The notes: generated by a model not told the origin, from the letters alone. A stretch of DNA of 64,000 nucleotides from Semisulcospira habei (GCA_036245525.1 BTPG01000002.1:169032028-169096027); one strand, 5' to 3'. Shown: positions 50,962-62,046, counted from the stretch's first letter. Made by a program: numbers and translations.

Positions 50962-51585
50962 AAAAAGTATGCTTTTCAATAACCAATTTTTATGTCGTAA
51001 TTATTTTGTTGTTGGTTGTTGTTGTAATGAGTTGTTGTTCTCTTGTACCTCAGGGGATCATCGTGTAAAGGCATTGTAGGCTTACGGTTAGTAAAGGACC
51101 GTTTTTAGAAGAATCAGCTACTTCAGTCCCCTTCCCATTAACACATTCAAGACGTGCCGCATCTGGATACACAGCTTTATGTCGGCGTTGTGCCGCGTAT
51201 CCGAATGAGTCAGCTGTTTGAACCTTTTACCGACCGTATCTGATGGAATTTCCAGTGGAAGATGCTTTCATTAGAGTCATCAAAGGTGAACAAGGCATTA
51301 ACGGTTCTATTTCTGTACTTGCCCGTGCTATGTTTAGTAACTGTTGGAGGCACCCCCAAAGGCATGCGATACCTTGAATTGACTTCTCCCCAGGTAGCTT
51401 GCGCCAGTTTGGTCTTAACTGTTGGAAGTTAATTGTAGATTGGAGATCTCAGGAATGTGATGGGATAAATTTGAGTAATCATACCCGAGAAGTGAATTCA
51501 TAGTTTGATAAGTGAAGTCAGCTGGCGGGAGGCTAACACGTAATACAGGGTGTCGGCTCCACACGGTCACCCGTTCAGCGGGCTT
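50962..51585. other. Unassigned sequence with a diverged family D-like piece
   Basis: 51138-51215 holds GTGCCGCATCTGGATAC and GCCGCGTATCCGAATGAG, a scrambled family D relative. No gene was seen. Confidence 0.35.
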
Positions 51586-51838
51586 GCAGGCGCTCACGAG
51601 AGTAGCGTGTGTGTTTCTTGCTTCCAGGACGGTCCACGTCGCGAAGCATATATCCCAGTACTCGACATGTCATCGTGCTGACGTCGACCGCAGTCCGGCG
51701 CCACGCAAGTCGTTGCAGGCGCTCACGGGAGTGTTTGTTTTTTGCTTGCAGGACGGTCCACATTGAGAAGCATATAACCAGCACGTAAAAAGTCATCGGG
51801 GTGGTCGTCGACCGCATTTGACCCGCGCACGGATGTAC

Positions 51839-51840
<2 letters not shown>
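51586..51840 (+). repeat. 129-bp tandem duplication
   Basis: GCAGGCGCTCACG...AGGACGGTCCAC...GAAGCATATA occurs at 51586 and again at 51715 with substitutions. A GA tract follows at once. Confidence 0.8.

Positions 51841-51842
<2 letters not shown>

Positions 51843-51905
<63 letters not shown>
51843..51905. repeat. (GA)n microsatellite
   Basis: About 62 bp, uninterrupted. Confidence 0.95.
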
Positions 51906-51910
<5 letters not shown>

Positions 51911-52184
51911 TATGTCGTCGGCGATGCCGTGAACTTCAGCACTGCGCTAGATGACATACGGCCATATACGTGGCCTTCTGCGACATAGTTCTAGACTTTT
52001 TAAAAAAAAAACATCGTCTGTCGACCCTAATCTGATTACGGGGTGCTTAGGTGCATCGTAGTTGTTAAACTATCACTTGCACAACTTTGGTATCAGTTTC
52101 AGTCCACTTAATCAAATTTCAAATACAAACAATTGTGAATTTCCAAAAACTACAGTAGCTCGCTTGAGCTTGCCCTAGGCACCA

Positions 52185-52337
52185 CGTGAATGTTCTGTGT
52201 TTATGTACAGTGTGTGAGTGAATGCGCGTGATTCACGTGAGCGTGCTTGTTGGGTTCAGTTCGCGGCGGCGCTTTGAGCCGATTTTCAATTGGGATAAAG
52301 CGCCTATTTAATGCGCTTATTATTATTATTATTACTA
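52185..52337 (+). mobile_element. 5'-truncated SINE, same family as 48465-48897
   Basis: The 3' half only: CACGTGAATGTTCTGTGTTT, GTTCGCGGCGGCGCTTTGAGCC, AAGCGCCTATTTAATGCGC and (TTA)n. Confidence 0.82.
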
Positions 52338-52380
52338 ATAATAATTGTAGAAGAAATAATTCTTGAAGCTCCCATGCTCT

Positions 52381-52456
52381 TTAACCCCCGTGTGCATACA
52401 GGCGCCGGTAACTATGATGACTGTACACACTTCTGCATGCGCAAGGCGGGGGTTAA
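52381..52456. repeat. Palindromic repeat, family I copy 4
   Basis: TTAACCCCCGTGTGCATAC to CTGCATGCGCAAGGCGGGGGTTAA, both ends intact, 76 bp. Confidence 0.8.
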
Positions 52457-52891
52457 TTGATTCAGAGACACTTGTAGTTGGTAACTCAGTTGAGACCAAT
52501 GAAAGCCCTCGACTTTTATCTTCGAAATGAACCCCCTGATCGGACCCTCGTTGCTACAACAACCGCTGGCCAAGCCTAACTCGTAATACAGGCAGGCAGC
52601 ATTTCTTCCCTAATTTGTGCGTCTTTCCCCCTATTTCACTGGCTATTTTTTTGTCGAAGTTCTATTGTGTGCCTTTTTACACAGGAAAATAGTTTTGTTT
52701 TGTGGCAAGAAAAAACAACGGGGCGCGGAGAAATCCCTTCCTCTTGTTTGATACTAACAATAAACATACTCGGTGAGTTACCACAAGATACGGCCTGTCT
52801 GTCCTTCCCGCTACCCGTAGCCATCATGGTATGCCCTCAACTAGCCATTGTCATTTGACAGGGCAGACATTTGAACGATTACTGCACGCAT

Positions 52892-52984
52892 TTAACTCTT
52901 TCGGCTGGCGGTAGCGCTTTTCGTCACGATATTCCCTGCAGGAATCGGCGCGACAAAACGCGTACCGACAACCGAATTGGTTAA
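52892..52984. repeat. Palindromic repeat, family A copy 8
   Basis: TTAACTCTTTCGGCTGGCGG to CCGACAACCGAATTGGTTAA. The last TTAA is shared with the next element. Confidence 0.87.
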
Positions 52985-53177
52985 CTCATTCTACACCAAG
53001 ACCGAAATCCCCAAATTTTGAAGTCATCCTCTGAAGACTGCGTTACAGTGCAGGACACAGGTCGACCATGATCGTTCAAGGGTGATGCCATAGGCGCCAA
53101 GCTATTCTGGCATCACCCTTGAACGATCATGGTCGATCTTTATCTTGCTGTGGTGTGTCTGGGGTAGAATGAGTTAA
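52981..53177. repeat. Palindromic repeat, family B copy 12
   Basis: TTAACTCATTCTACACC to GGGGTAGAATGAGTTAA. Part of the left arm at the centre is deleted (GGGTGATGCCATAGGCGCC), giving an asymmetric loop. Confidence 0.87.
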
Positions 53178-53210
53178 ACTTGTTTCACGGACAATGCTAG
53201 GATGACACGA

Positions 53211-53419
53211 TTAACCTATTCAACCCCAAGGCCGCATTTTCCAAATTTGGGAGGTGCCGCCTAACGACTATGTACCTGTTGCAAGAGATGGCCGGGATCG
53301 ACCATGATAATTCAAGGGTAGTGCCAGATTAGCTTGGCGTCAAGCTAATCTGACACTACCATTGAATTATCATAGTCGATCCATCTCCTGCTGTAGCGCA
53401 TTAGAGCTAAATGAATTAA
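53211..53419. repeat. Palindromic repeat, family B copy 13
   Basis: TTAACCTATTCAACCCCAAGG to GAGCTAAATGAATTAA. The centre GGCGCC is reduced to GGCG. It is 33 bp from copy 12. Confidence 0.87.
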
Positions 53420-53427
53420 GACTATCT

Positions 53428-53490
53428 TAGTCTGTGATTTTGGATCTTACACCTGATGGCCGTGACATACAAATCTCAGACCACCACACA
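53428..53490. repeat. Family H repeat copy 5
   Basis: CTTAGTCTGTGATTTTGGATC and GACATACAAATCTCAGACC flank CTTACACCTGATGGCC. Confidence 0.5.
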
Positions 53491-53577
53491 CGTATCGCAA
53501 TTGACCGCTATCCCAAACAACAGTCATCACCTGAATCGGCTTCTCCTGTGTCTGCTAGGTTCCTCAGCCAGGACCTT

Positions 53578-53652
53578 TCATCTGCAAGAGGCACAGATTC
53601 TCATGAGTCCATGCAGTTGCAGTGGCTCATGAGAATCTATTCCGCTTGGAAA
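53578..53652. repeat. Palindromic repeat, family C copy 15 (core)
   Basis: CAAGAGGCACAGATTCTCATGAG pairs with CTCATGAGAATCTATTCCGCTTG. Confidence 0.72.
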
Positions 53653-55381
53653 TGAAGATCGACCTCCTTCAGAACATTTCAATTCGCGTTTAAGTCTGTG
53701 ATCTGACATTCCTAGCAGTTAGCCGCATCACTTTTCCCTTTAAATGGACCGTGCTGGCTAAATCAGTATAGATCGCTGCCTCAACACCAATACACCACTC
53801 ATAGCTCACTGATTTAGCGCCATGTGAGTGACTGAAGTACCGGCTCCCAGCAAACGAACGCTGTAAAAGGCTGAAACCCCAGGACTTCCTACAAAACGCA
53901 GATATAAAAAGCTATGGTTTGTTACATTGGAGTTCCCTTAGGCTGCATGACTGAAATCCTGAGGGAACGAAACCTATTCCTTCTCTGCACTGACTGAAAT
54001 GGAAAGGGTTCGTTGTATGATTGTTCCAAATGCATGTTCTATATGTAGTCGAGTTGCTTGTTTGTTTGACCAGTCTGAGAGGCCGGTAAATTCCAGTTTT
54101 AGTCTGTGGAATGAACTTCTTACCTACAAAAATCACTGAAATACGCACATTGGCCAGCTCAGTGAAGATGTCAGTGGTTCAGTATTTCGATTCATGGACG
54201 GTCTTGCCGTTGACCAGTCAGTTTAAAGCGGCTGCCCATGATTGATATATATATACACATAATCTGTGTGTTTATTCTGTCAGAACATTAAGAAATATTT
54301 GTATAACAAGCAAGGATGTTTAGTTCTCCGAGCAATCCTTGCGGCTACCTAATCAGTCAGTCAGTTAAGCCTCTTAGTGTTGAAGTTGAGCGGCTTTTCC
54401 GAGGCTCGTCAAGTTTTTTTCTTGCTTCTCCATGGCATATTATAAAACATGGATGGATCCTTGGAGGATCCAATCCATATTTTATAATGTGCCCTTCTCC
54501 CCTGACCACGTCATGTCCTATCCTAATAAACAAGCGGCTGCATCACATTTTCAAAATAATCGGCCGTCTTTTCATAACGCAGTGATCAGTGTACGGTGAT
54601 TGCACGTTCACCCTGGACTATTTGTGGTGCTTACCTTACTTGCCTGGAGTTGTCAGCTTCCGGTTCACATTGTTTTGCCTTTTGGCGTTGCTGATTGCCC
54701 TTCCTGACCTGAGGGTATTGAATAGGGCAAGTCATTTCTAGACGAGCGCCACTGATGTCGTGGGTGGCACCCTTTGCCAACAAAAGCCGATTTCGGTTTG
54801 ACATGCTTGCTCAACGTGGGCGGCGAATGGCAGCAGTTTTAATCGGTTCTGTTGTCAGGATTGAAATTATTTTCTGTGACACTGAATCGATAGATGTATC
54901 CAGGGTTTTCTCAGACTCAAGATTCGTACATCTGAGCTGATCATGATATCTACCTGATTTTCTATTGTGTATCTACTGTACATTTCTGCCTCACTCTGAT
55001 TCTTCGAGTCATCGATAGACTGAATTGCACCATCTTCTTTTCATTGGCAGGGAGCTGATTCATTATTTAACGATATAAGTGTTTACACATTCTTCCAACC
55101 TTAATGCCTTTCCGGCAAGATCAGCTAAATATGTCGGTGCAACCTTAATGCCTTTCAAGATAGCTAAATATGTCGTTGCAGCAAATGTCTCTCCTGGGGC
55201 ATTTTTACTCCCACATTAACGCCCGCAAACAGCGCCGTTTATTTTTTGTTTGTATGGTTAAGTTTCCAAACTTTCGAGTGTTGCTATCGGACAATAAATT
55301 CGAACGGTAAGAATAGCACTTCGTTGCGTAAATAAAATGATTGAAGGAGAACAATAACACCAATAAGTAGGCGTATCTGTT
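53653..55381. other. Unassigned sequence with small hairpins and one tandem duplication
   Basis: Hairpins are at 53929-53968 (GTTCCCT/AGGGAAC type), 53748-53824 (CTGGCTAAATCAGT / ACTGATTTAGCGCCA) and 54436-54490 (TATTATAAAACATGGAT / ATCCATATTTTATAATG). 55100-55180 is a 40-bp tandem duplication of AACCTTAATGCCTTTC...GCTAAATATGTCG. No exon is supported. Confidence 0.45.
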
Positions 55382-55437
55382 TTAACTCATTCGCGGAAAG
55401 CCGCGCATTTGGATGCGGCTGGCCGCGAATGAGTTAA
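55382..55437. repeat. Palindromic repeat, family D copy 3
   Basis: TTAACTCATTCGCGGAAAGCC to GGCTGGCCGCGAATGAGTTAA, 56 bp with a small bulge. The right TTAA is shared with the next element. Confidence 0.88.
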
Positions 55438-55533
55438 CCCTTTCAACCCTTTGGCTCTCGGCAGCGGTTATTGTCGAGGTGGTTCCTGAGGAATCACATC
55501 GACAAAAACCGCTACCGACAACCAAAACGTTAA
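55434..55533. repeat. Palindromic repeat, family A copy 9
   Basis: TTAACCCTTTCAACCCTTTGG to CCAAAACGTTAA; the ACCCTTT of the left end is duplicated. Inner arms CGGCAGCGG.TATTGTCG / CGACAAAAACCGCTACCG. Confidence 0.82.
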
Positions 55534-56271
55534 TTTGTCGCCCGGATTGAATTAGTCGACCATTTTAATTCAGCTATAGAAGACTAAGGTCAAAAATGTT
55601 GATCGTGACTCTTTTACACCACAGACTCAAACACAAAGAAACAAACTAAAGAATTTTTATTTAAAACAAGGCAAGCAAGCCTATAAAACACTATTATCTC
55701 CATCCACCCCAATTAGAAAAAAGACATAGTACAATAAAACAGGAGCAGTCACAACCAAACGAAATTATAGAAAAATAAATAAAATAAAATAAAATCAATA
55801 TAATAACTATGCAGACAAAAGGACTTTGTCCGGTGCAAGCAGGCGGAAATATAGCAAAGATTTAACCAGAAGATTAAAAAGTAGTTCAGCCCGTTTATCA
55901 ACTTAAAAAAATATATATATTGAAGACGCTAAGAAAGTTTTGCAATTAAGATTAGGCGAAATTGGATTCTGACATGTGACGATCACACGTAATGGTTTTA
56001 AATAATCTTTCAAGTGTACTCTGTTTAAAAGTGTCCATCCACTGACGAGTTGTAGGCCCTATCTATCTGTCGCGAGAGACGCATACAGACATTCTCATGA
56101 GCGAGCCAGTTTCGTTGCCCTTCATTTCCGCTGAATGTATTGAACAGATACTGTTTTTTTTTTTTTTTTTTTTAAAGTCCAGAAACGAATCGGATCGTGT
56201 TACTCATCATTGTTCAGTCCTCGCATACCGCGGCCGATTAAATAGCGACAAGATTTCATTGGTTTCTAGAC
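55534..56271. other. Unassigned A/T-rich sequence
   Basis: A/T-rich, with AAAATAAATAAAATAAAATAAAATC at 55771-55796 and a T run at 56154-56174. No gene was seen. Confidence 0.35.
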
Positions 56272-56451
56272 TTAACCCATTAAACCCCAACTTTACAACT
56301 ATGTACAGTTTGCAGGAGATATCTCGACCATGATAATTCACGGGTAGTGCCAGATTAGCTTGGCGCTTGATAGCGCCAATCTAATCTGGCACTACCTTAA
56401 ATTATGGTCGAGCCATCTCCTGCTGTAGTGCGTCGGGGCTAAATGGGTTAA
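56272..56451. repeat. Palindromic repeat, family B copy 14 (shortened)
   Basis: TTAACCCATTAAACCCC to GGGGCTAAATGGGTTAA, 180 bp. The GCATTTCCCAAATTTTGGAGG segment on the left is deleted. Confidence 0.87.
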
Positions 56452-57352
56452 CCCAAAAGTAAAATATCGTCCCGTACTGTAGTGACTAGACCCAGAAGTA
56501 TTTAACACTTGAGGGTCTGGGCAATGTATCCCGATACCCCGCTATTACACAAACGGCCAAATACCTCGGTTTAAGCTGACATCCACGCCAGATCGCAAAA
56601 CAGAGTAAGTCACTCAGCTGTCCCCTCCTGTCAACAAGAGCACCTATTTTAATGCTCCTTTGCAACCGCAGGGTCTCTTTAAAATCGTTGCCTTTTGCCC
56701 GTCGCATATAGAGGCGCCTTTACATCTCCAAACGGAGGAAGTCATTGGGGTGTAAGTTGACGACTGGCAAGCAAAAATGATAAGTATACACTCTGTATAC
56801 CTCGGAGAGCCCGAGCAATACCATGTTGACCGGCGTACCTATTTTTAGCTGTCTCCCGTCGCTGAATTGGAGGAATGGAAAATTAAAGTCAGCAACCTGT
56901 GACCTCAACCGTCTGAGGAAGATGGTCGTAAATGCCGCTTTTCTTGCCTGCAAGGAAAATCGTTATGCGAGAGCGGTATATCTTCGTGAGCCCCTTGAGG
57001 CTGCATGAGCTCACGAGGATCTGTGCATCTGGAAGAAAGAAGCGGCTTGTTGATTGGAGAAATACTGAAGCTGCTGAAAAATTCAACGAATTTGTTTGTC
57101 ATACAAGGTGTTGTGGAGAGCCGGAGAGGTTTGTCGTTGTCAAGTGTTGATTCATCCCTGGAGCTGCATAATTGTTTTTGCCGTTTACCGGTCCGAAAAA
57201 TGTCGTCAGGGTCCTCTTCCCAGTAACCAAAAAGTCCTCGGGCCGACGTTAGCCCGCGCACAGCTGTGGATTACAACAACACAGCTGGACTTTTTGCTGA
57301 CTAGGTTTCGGTTAGATGTCCTACTCCTCATGATCCCTGCAGAGAGTCCCTT
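56452..57352. other. Unassigned sequence with a family C core and a CpG piece
   Basis: Family C core at 56976-57030 (ATATCTTCGTGAGCCCC / AGCTCACGAGGATCTGTGC). 57238-57262 resembles the CpG-rich palindrome at 28666. No gene is supported. Confidence 0.45.
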
Positions 57353-57537
57353 TTAACTCATTCTACCCCAGACACACCTCAGGAAGATAAGGATCGATCA
57401 TGATATGATATGGGCGCCAAGCTATTCTGGCATCACCCTTGAACTATCATGGTCGATATGTGTCCTGCACTGCAATGCGGCCCTCAGAAGACAACGGCAA
57501 AGTTTAAGGATTTCGGTGTTGGGGTAGAATGAGTTAA
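57353..57537. repeat. Palindromic repeat, family B copy 15 (left arm deleted)
   Basis: TTAACTCATTCTACCCCAG to GGGGTAGAATGAGTTAA. The left half of the hairpin is mostly gone (GATCATGATATGATATGGGCGCC); the right arm GGCATCACCCTTGAACTATC is intact. Confidence 0.85.
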
Positions 57538-57614
57538 CCTGTTTACTTTACCGTGAACACTCAGCGTTCATGGCACACACGCACTTGTTTCATCAATTTT
57601 TTTTGTAAAGTTCT

Positions 57615-57733
<119 letters not shown>

Positions 57734-58186
57734 GACAAACATGAAAAGATATATATATATATATAATTTTTCATTCAGTTCTGAGAATGCTCTTGCTGTG
57801 CTAATGCCACGGAATTCCAGCCTGGTAAGCTTGCATTGTGTCATCAGGACATCAGCTGCCCTTTTTGTGACTGCATCGCTCACGAGATCTAGAAAGAAAG
57901 GGTAGTGGGAGAGAAAGAATGACAGACCTATCTTTATATACGAAAGTTGCCTTCTCCAGGGCGGGCTGTGCTAAAATTCGCCAGTGCAACATGCTTTTTT
58001 ACCGCAACTTACAATATTTTCCTACCATTCTTTTCACAATCCTTGTAAGTACAAGCAACAAAGGTGTGTTACTGTCCCTTGTGCGCGGCAACGAGGGATC
58101 TCTCTTGCGTAGCAAAGGAGAAAAAGAGCAGAAAGGTCATGCATTCAAATCTCATATAATTACAACAACAAAAATACCAAGAACAT

Positions 58187-58277
58187 TTAATCCTTTGCGT
58201 GTCAGAAGCGGGTTTTGTCGCGATGATCCCTATAGAATCATAGCGACAAAAACCGCTACCGACACGTAACAGGTTAA
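58187..58277. repeat. Palindromic repeat, family A copy 10
   Basis: TTAATCCTTTGCGTGTCAG to CCGACACGTAACAGGTTAA. Inner arms TTTTGTCGCGATGATCC / AATCATAGCGACAAAA. Confidence 0.87.
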
Positions 58278-58591
58278 TATAGATCTTGTGAACTCAACCA
58301 TTTTGTGTCTCTAAAAATGTTCCTTTCAGGCTTTTTAATGCATTTCTGCGTTGATCAATACGTCTTTCTTTGTGTCCACTGCTAAAGCATACAATGCTAA
58401 AGTCATGCGCAGAACAGCTGACTGTTAAATCGACTTAACAGTTTTTCAAACCCAGCATTTACGTCAGAAAGAGCCTTTCAAGATCCGAGGACACCTTGTA
58501 CCTATTAATCTGCTACGCGTCGGGCTTTTTATTATTAAAATATGGCGATTCACTGTATTTTCAATGTTGTGTCGCCTCAACATTTGTCTAC

Positions 58592-59585
58592 TTACTTTAC
58601 TTACGCCTGTCACCCCTACCCGGGTATAGGCCGTCGACGAGAGACCTCCAGCAACTCCTGTCCTGTGCTTCTCCTTCGATTCTACTCCAGGTGGTTCCCA
58701 GTCTCTTGATGTCTGCTTGGAGGTCTCGACGCCAGGAGTTTCTCGGCCTACCTCTTTTCCTCTTTCCCTGGGGGTTCCATGACAATGCCTGCCTAGTGAT
58801 ACTGGAAGCTGGCTTTCTCAGACTGTGACCGATCCATCCCCATCTTCTTCGCCCAATTTCATTCTCTGCTGTTATCTGCTCTGTTCTCTCCCAGAGTCTG
58901 ACGTTGCTGATATTCTCTGGCCAGTGGATTTTCAAAATTCTTCTAAGGCAACTGTTCATGAAGGTCTGTACTCTGTTGACTGTGGTTTTTGTCAATCTCC
59001 AAGTCTCTGCTCCATATAGGAGAACTGCTTTTACATTGGAGTTGAAAATCCGGACTTTGGTGTGTTGTGACAGCTCTCTGGAACTCCACACTTTTTTCAA
59101 CTGGAGAAAGGCTGCTCTGGCTTTACCGATTCGTGCTCTGACATCTGCACCAGTGCCGCCTTTTTTGTCTATGATGCTCCCGAGATAGGTGAAGGACTCC
59201 ACCTCCTCCAACGGGGTGCCAGCAAGCAAGACTGGTTCTTCCCTGGTTGCGTTCAGCCTCATTGTCTTTGTTTTCTGTTTGTGAATGGTGAGGCCCACTT
59301 GGGACGAGATGTCAGCAAGCCTCGTGGTCTTGTCCTGCATTTGTTGATGAGTGTGGGACAGTAATGCCAAGTCGTCTGCAAAATCGAGGTCGTCAAGCTG
59401 TGTCCACAGTGTCCACTGTATTCCACTTCGTCTGTGCTCTGTGGTCCTCTTCATGACCCAGTCTATGGCCAGTAGGAAGAGGAACGGAGACAGCAGACAC
59501 CCCTGCCTAACACCAGTTCTGACCTGGAGCTCTCTGGTGAACTGCCCTTCGTGGATCACGCGACATGTCATGCCATCATAGCTAC
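58592..59585 (-). mobile_element. RTE-like LINE, 5'-truncated, 14-bp target duplication
   Basis: 994 bp with its 3' end at the left (tail GGCGTAAGTAAAGTAA on the minus strand). The perfect direct repeat CAACATTTGTCTAC flanks it at 58578-58591 and 59586-59599. The lineage differs from the RTE at 36330: no zinc-finger-like C-terminus and a different tail. Confidence 0.94.
58597..59571 (-). CDS. C-terminal half of an RTE-like reverse transcriptase, open frame
   Basis: 324 codons without a stop. The frame begins within the RT palm (GMTCRVIHEGQFT), then RTGVRQGCLLSPFLF, the catalytic LDFADDLALLSH (about residue 62), SFTYLGSIIDKKGG (about 127), KAVLLYGAETWRL and RRRWGWIGHSLRKP (about 240), and ends shortly after DRSCWRSLVDGLYP. 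The endonuclease and the first half of RT are missing through 5' truncation, so the product would be inactive. The absence of any stop suggests recent insertion. Confidence 0.9.
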   Translation of the reverse strand: MTCRVIHEGQFTRELQVRTGVRQGCLLSPFLFLLAIDWVMKRTTEHRRSGIQWTLWTQLDDLDFADDLALLSHTHQQMQDKTTRLADISSQVGLTIHKQKTKTMRLNATREEPVLLAGTPLEEVESFTYLGSIIDKKGGTGADVRARIGKARAAFLQLKKVWSSRELSQHTKVRIFNSNVKAVLLYGAETWRLTKTTVNRVQTFMNSCLRRILKIHWPENISNVRLWERTEQITAENEIGRRRWGWIGHSLRKPASSITRQALSWNPQGKRKRGRPRNSWRRDLQADIKRLGTTWSRIEGEAQDRSCWRSLVDGLYPGRGDRRK

Positions 59586-59721
59586 CAACATTTGTCTACC
59601 CTACTAACAATAAATTTGAGTAGGTACAAGTGAGAGAGGTGTGCGTAGATGGAACTCGTCTGCGTACAAACGAGAAGAAAAAAATTAATGTCTTCACTTT
59701 GCGACATTCCCACTTCAGTAG

Positions 59722-59935
59722 TTAACCCATTTAACTCCACGGCCGCATTTCCCAAATTTTGGAGGTGTTACCTAACGACTATGTACCACTTACAGGAGAC
59801 ATAGTGACCATGATAATTCAAGGTTAGTGCCAGATTAGCTTGGCGCCTTCAGGCGCCAAGCTAATCTGGCACTAACCTTGAATTATCATGGTCAATACAT
59901 CTCCTGCTGTAGGGTTCTGGGGCTAAATGGGTTAA
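59722..59935. repeat. Palindromic repeat, family B copy 16 (full length)
   Basis: 214 bp, TTAACCCATTTAACTCCACGG to GGGGCTAAATGGGTTAA. The arms are exact complements through CCATGATAATTCAAGGTTAGTG, and a shared GTTAG variant appears on both arms. Confidence 0.93.
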
Positions 59936-60173
59936 GTCAGCCTTTCGCCTGGAACAAGTCGCGTTAAAACTAGTAGAAACCAGAGATGCAATGGAGCTTC
60001 CATGCGCTCTGTTCTTGTTTTTCGTGAGTGGGCGCACAGCAATGATCGGTGCACAATAACAAGAACACACCACGTGTAGAAATCATCTGGACGGACAGAA
60101 CAGCGAGAGCAAAATACTTTATTGTTTAAATTTTAACAATCGATTTAGTCTTTCGTTGCCAGGGGCAAACAAT

Positions 60174-60391
60174 GTCTGTGAAACTATCAAATAAGCCATC
60201 CTTCTGAGGAACATGTGTATGAATGTGGACGACAACAGGCGTCTGCAGCTGCGGGGGCTCATTTTTTGCCTCTTGCAGCTGTCTGTGAAACCATCAAATA
60301 AGCCATCCTTCTGAGGAACATGTGTTTGAATGTGGACGACAACAGGCGTCTGCAGCTGCGGGGGCTCATTTTTGCCTCTTGCAGCTGTCTG
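60174..60391 (+). repeat. 107-bp tandem duplication carrying half a family C hairpin
   Basis: Units start at 60174 and 60281 (GTCTGTGAAAC.ATCAAATAAGCC...CAGCTGCGGGGGCTCATTTTT.GCCTCTTGCAGCT). A third partial unit starts at 60387. The units are nearly identical. Confidence 0.88.
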
Positions 60392-60685
60392 TGAAACCAT
60401 CGCGGACCTACCATCGGTTTGCGGACCTGTGTCTTTGTAGTAAAGGTGTTAGCCGCATGAAAGTCACAGCATGTGTTTGCGTGCACAGTATCTGCCTGGG
60501 TTTAATTCTGTGCCTCTAATATGGACCAGCAGAATAACTCCGTGGAGACAAACTGACAGACTGTTATTTTTCCTCTCTTCGACTGAACGAAAACAAAGAA
60601 AAAGCGCTGAGCAGGGTTGTTGTTGTTTTTTCAATTTGAGCAATACCTCCCTCGCCTATTCAAACTTTTCAGTCGTGGTGCTTCA

Positions 60686-60899
60686 CCCCGTTCAATGCCG
60701 AGACAATTTGAACACCACCCACCTGCAGGAGGCATAGATCCTCATGAACCCTCACAGTTGCGGGATCTCATGAGGATCTATGCCTCTTGCTAACGACACT
60801 TTGAATCCCTGTTCCTGGGGTCTTTTGGTGCTAAATAACGAAGACTGCAAACACACAGTAAGTACGTCCGCTGTCACTGAGCGGCTTAACCCTTTCACC
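60686..60899. repeat. Palindromic repeat, family C copy 16 (near full length)
   Basis: TTCACCCCGTTCAATGCCGAG to CACTGAGCGGCTTAA. The hairpin GAGGCATAGATCCTCATGA / TCATGAGGATCTATGCCTC is at about 60729-60786. The left TTAA is lost; the right one is shared with the next element. Confidence 0.82.
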
Positions 60900-60985
60900 C
60901 CCAAGCTCCCATTTCTCAAATTTGGGAATTGTTGCCTAACGTTTATGTACCAGTTGCAGTAGGGATCCGGGGCTAAAAGGGTTAA
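60896..60985. repeat. Family B copy 17 with the central palindrome deleted
   Basis: TTAACCCTTTCACCCCCAAGC, CATTTCTCAAATTTGGG, GTTTATGTACCAGTTGCAG, then directly AGGGATCCGGGGCTAAAAGGGTTAA. Both ends are intact; about 120 bp of hairpin is missing compared with copy 16. Confidence 0.85.
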
Positions 60986-61264
60986 GTAGAGCTAGGTTTA
61001 TTTCTCCTGTTCTTTGTTTCTTCTCGTTTTGTTGTTGTGGTCACCGTGGTGGTTGTCTATGTGCTGCATTCGGTTACGCTTTATGCCGCTTAGCGGCCGC
61101 ATATCCGGATGCGGCACGTCTCAAATACGTTGACTGACGAATGGAGTACTGTGGTCAAGATTATCTGATTTGTTTTAGTTTACTGAAGACTGTATACTAA
61201 TTCAGGAAATCGATTGGCCATGACAGTTGAAGGGTAGTGTCAGAAGTTATTGGCACCAAAAGCT

Positions 61265-61400
61265 AAAGTTATACTATTCACAACTTCAGACCCAAATTTG
61301 GTACAAAGATACCTGATGGGAAGACCTATCTATGCATACTAATTTGGATGACACCTCGGAAAGGTCAAGGGTCACAAGAGGCCGGCAAATGTGTGTAAAA
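61265..61400 (+). mobile_element. Fragment of the short-TIR element (copy 3)
   Basis: One internal unit: ACTATTCACAACTTCAGACCC, GATACCTGATGGGAAGACC, GGAAAGGTCAAGGGTCACAAG. No ends. Confidence 0.75.
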
Positions 61401-61456
61401 TGCCAAAAGTAGTATGATATATTTTCTTTTGCATGGAGAATTCCGATCGAATTTTG

Positions 61457-62046
61457 TTGTGTAGCTAGAATGTTGCTACGTTTTTGCAAAGTTCGACCTA
61501 CATTAGACTCGAAGGTTCGGGAAGGGTCGCGACCGTTCTATTGACCTCAAATATGACGTCAAAGTTTTGTAGTACACATGTTCGCTACAGTTTGCAACAT
61601 TTACGGAATGCACCTAGATGTTAGTGGAAGATTGTAGAAATATCTAGTGTTCTTTTTAATGAATATTAATGAGTTTTGGTTACGTTTTCTTTTCTGATTG
61701 GTTGAGTTGTGTAATTTGCCGGATTGTTCTGGAAATCTGTAATGACTGTAATAGTAAAAAAGAGCGTGTTCGGAAATATGTGCGTGTATTGTATGGGAAG
61801 CACAGTGTATCAAAACTGCGGATGCATTGTACGTGACAGTGTACCAACGTGTGGATGCATTTGTGGACGCATTGTGCTGAGAGTGCATCGTGAGTATAAA
61901 GTACTGTTGGAACTGTTCCTCCAGTGTGGTCTACAACCTTGTGCCACGTGTGACGAGTTGCAGCTGAGTGATGTTTCTTTATAAGAACCCTACGTGAGTA
62001 CGTCTGGTGTGACTGCATCATACTACGACTATAACTACCACGCAAC
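61457..62046 (+). mobile_element. Diverged LTR related to 43769-44660
   Basis: Homologous, in opposite orientation, to the solo LTR: TTAATGAATATTAATGAGTTT, GATTGGTTG.GTTGTGT, GTACTGTTGGAACTGTT.CTCCAGT.TGGTCTACAACCTT, and the 3' end CATCATACTACGACTATAAC...CCACGCAACA. The 5' boundary is uncertain and no target duplication was found. It ends about 15 bp before the next element. Confidence 0.72.

Noticed and set aside
53912..54148. 78-codon minus-strand frame with an acceptor-like TTTTTGTAG
   Set aside because: It contains a hairpin (53929-53968), has no donor and no recognisable domain.
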